Of a stretch of DNA of 5,131 nt, positions 5,087-5,131 are shown in pieces. The notes beneath the pieces were generated by a model that searched no databases, was not told the DNA's origin, and saw only the letters and a list, made by a program, of their open reading frames with translations. The stretch is from the NCBI GenBank assembly GCA_946482615.1, contig CAMLSF010000223.1, forward strand, positions 1 to 5,131. The letters run 5' to 3'. The position numbers and the translations under genes are program-made. The stretch's first letter is position 1; each line of letters begins with the position of its first letter. This DNA is from an uncultured Chromatiaceae bacterium. GTDB lineage: Bacteria; Pseudomonadota; Gammaproteobacteria; Enterobacterales; Alteromonadaceae.

Positions 5087-5131
5087 GCCACCTAACGGTG
5101 GCCTTTTGCTTTATTGTGGTTTCGCGGCGGA
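5087..5131. repeat. 45-bp direct repeat, copy 2, reaching the window edge
   Basis: It repeats 4916-4960 with one mismatch and is cut by the window end, so the match may be longer. Its hairpin GCCACC/GGTGGC around TAAC followed by CTTTTGCTTTATT is itself terminator-like, with a 6-bp stem. Unlike copy 1 it is not preceded by the A-rich arm, so the long extended stem is absent. Confidence 0.9.

Noticed and set aside
4904..5131. CRISPR array
   Set aside because: Only two copies of one 45-bp repeat, 171 bp apart, are present, with hairpin-rich rather than unique spacer sequence and no cas genes.

Overview
This window is a conserved gammaproteobacterial housekeeping block. In order it holds nadK (5' end cut by the window edge), recN, bamE, then ratB and ratA on the minus strand, then smpB and ssrA (tmRNA) on the plus strand. 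The gene order and orientations match those around E. coli nadK-recN-bamE/ratBA/smpB-ssrA. The protein sequences look like a marine or aquatic Alteromonadales-type lineage, perhaps near Rheinheimera or Alishewanella. That genus guess is an impression from the sequence and was not tested.

Positions 1-2900 carry three plus-strand genes. The NAD kinase fragment covers the catalytic GGDGN motif to the C-terminus. recN follows after 79 bp with a textbook LexA box (CTG-N10-CAG) overlapping its probable promoter, so SOS control is very likely. bamE, an outer-membrane assembly lipoprotein, has its own candidate promoter. A REP-like stem-loop fills the gap between the convergent bamE and ratB.

Positions 2973-3774 hold the minus-strand pair ratA-ratB, which overlap by 8 bp and each have a good Shine-Dalgarno sequence. 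A strong extended -10 promoter drives them from the ratA/smpB divergent gap. smpB and ssrA then follow on the plus strand. SmpB protein and tmRNA together rescue stalled ribosomes, so the right half of the window centres on ribosome association and rescue. The tmRNA is complete (4545-4903) with a G3-U70 alanine identity pair. It encodes the tag ANDETYAIAA, which differs from the common gammaproteobacterial ANDENYALAA at two positions.

The last 228 bp, after the tmRNA, are the least ordinary part. A very long perfect terminator hairpin starts at the CCA end of tmRNA. It is followed by a chain of small hairpins. Then a 45-bp segment containing the terminator core recurs with one mismatch 171 bp downstream and runs off the window edge, suggesting a repeat unit that continues. 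No complete novel gene system is visible. The repeat unit and the variant tag are the best candidates for a second look.
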